48,978 nucleotides of DNA, from positions 1-48,978 of the forward strand of contig JAJZRU010000020.1 in assembly GCA_021802555.1 (NCBI GenBank), read 5' to 3'. Made by a program: the position numbers and the translations under genes. The notes beneath the pieces are model-generated. The model ran no database searches, had not been told where the DNA came from, and was given only the letters and a program-made list of their open reading frames with translations. Below, in pieces: positions 48,536 through 48,978 of this stretch (positions are counted from its first letter, which is position 1; each line of letters begins with the position of its first letter). Origin of the DNA: Pseudomonadota bacterium. Lineage in GTDB: Bacteria; Pseudomonadota; Gammaproteobacteria; Burkholderiales; Thiobacillaceae.

Positions 48536-48978
48536 CCGCACACGCCGCCGCGTCCTGGGCGCCCTGCTCGCGCTCGCCAGCCTGCCGGCCTGGGGCGCCT
48601 CCCGAGGCGAGGAGGAGTTGTCGGCCGCGGTGCGCGCCTCGCTGCAGGCCGCGGTCGCCGACGAGGGCGACCGGCACACCGCCTTCAGCGACCCCCTGCA
48701 TGCCGAGGCCTGGCTTGTCGCCATGGCCGCCCGGCTCTCGCGCTACATGCCCGAGGAATCGGCACGCCTGCGTTTCTTGCGCACCGTGAGCTGGGAATCG
48801 GCGCGCGCCGGACTCGATCCGCAACTGGTGCTCGCGCTCATCCAGGTGGAAAGCCGCTTCCGCAAATATGCCGTCTCGCCCGTAGGAGCCATGGGCTACA
48901 TGCAGGTCATGCCCTTCTGGCTCAAGGCCATCGGCGAGCGGGGCCAGGATCTGTTCCAGTTGCGCACCAACCTGCGCT
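48522..48978 (+). CDS. Lytic transglycosylase, SLT family (5' part, cut by window edge)
   Basis: The first 152 codons are present and the frame runs off the window. A signal peptide with R-R-R before a hydrophobic run ([16 protein letters not shown]) leads to a helical segment, then the SLT catalytic region: [18 protein letters not shown] has the catalytic glutamate, and [12 protein letters not shown] is the G-A-x-G-x-M-Q-x-M-P motif. It cleaves peptidoglycan to 1,6-anhydromuropeptides in the periplasm. The ATG lies 14 nt inside the proS 3' end. The arrangement proS then lytic transglycosylase is common in betaproteobacteria. Confidence 0.9.
   Translation, partial: MDPPDRTRRRVLGALLALASLPAWGASRGEEELSAAVRASLQAAVADEGDRHTAFSDPLHAEAWLVAMAARLSRYMPEESARLRFLRTVSWESARAGLDPQLVLALIQVESRFRKYAVSPVGAMGYMQVMPFWLKAIGERGQDLFQLRTNLR

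Overview
The window is chromosomal DNA of a GC-rich Gram-negative bacterium, most likely a betaproteobacterium of the Nitrosomonadales type (Thiobacillus, Sulfuricella or Gallionella relatives). This rests on the protein types, the uninterrupted ruvB-ybgC-tolQRAB-pal-cpoB-queE-queC run, grpE-dnaK-dnaJ, rppH beside proS, a PEP-CTERM exosortase-type protein, and a two-module YeeE/YedE sulfur-compound transporter that would suit a sulfur oxidiser. No rRNA, tRNA or CRISPR array was seen. The species is an inference.

Layout. 1-5 kb: a REP-associated tyrosine transposase, diacylglycerol kinase, class I fructose-bisphosphate aldolase, a DUF99 protein and RecQ. 5-9.4 kb: a VapBC-type toxin-antitoxin pair 7 nt ahead of lysS, then a phosphoribosyltransferase and an alpha/beta hydrolase that overlap tail to tail, and a DUF2249-hemerythrin protein. 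9.4-15.8 kb: an ELM1-like protein and a 2OG-Fe(II) oxygenase, the heat-shock operon grpE-dnaK-dnaJ behind a sigma-32-like promoter, and a SpoU-type RNA methyltransferase. 15.8-22.4 kb: an orphan SenB-like selenosugar synthase, two cyclic-di-GMP enzymes, a Sel1-repeat protein and a CopD-like membrane protein. 22.4-29 kb: rnhB, lpxB, dps, an acetyltransferase preceded by an unannotated 28-residue ORF, oxyR, a PEP-CTERM protein with a sigma-54-type control region, and the YeeE transporter. 29-37 kb: one long minus-strand operon running ruvB to queC. 37-49 kb: phosphomannomutase/phosphoglucomutase, a glycosyltransferase, a basic amino acid decarboxylase, dcd, apbC, an uncharacterised protein with a CBS-pair protein, a degenerate metallo-beta-lactamase-fold protein, rppH, a spermidine synthase-like protein, proS, and the 5' part of a lytic transglycosylase cut by the window edge.

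The most unusual signals lie between genes. (1) Heptamer-repeat arrays in opposing orientations occupy two gaps inside co-directional gene pairs: dnaK-dnaJ (GAAGGGN units) and apbC-dcd (12 perfect GCCTACT copies). (2) The PEP-CTERM gene has a near-consensus -24/-12 promoter, a perfect IHF consensus match and two inverted GTAAAGTTTT elements upstream. (3) A 28-codon ORF with a strong ribosome site is translationally linked to the acetyltransferase divergent from oxyR. (4) A 20-bp-spaced direct repeat flanks the TATAAT box of the toxin-antitoxin operon.

Functional themes are envelope maintenance (Tol-Pal, lpxB, glycosyltransferases), protein and oxidative stress (DnaK system, OxyR, Dps, hemerythrin), RNA and DNA upkeep (RecQ, RuvB, RNase HII, RppH, Dcd) and cyclic-di-GMP signalling.
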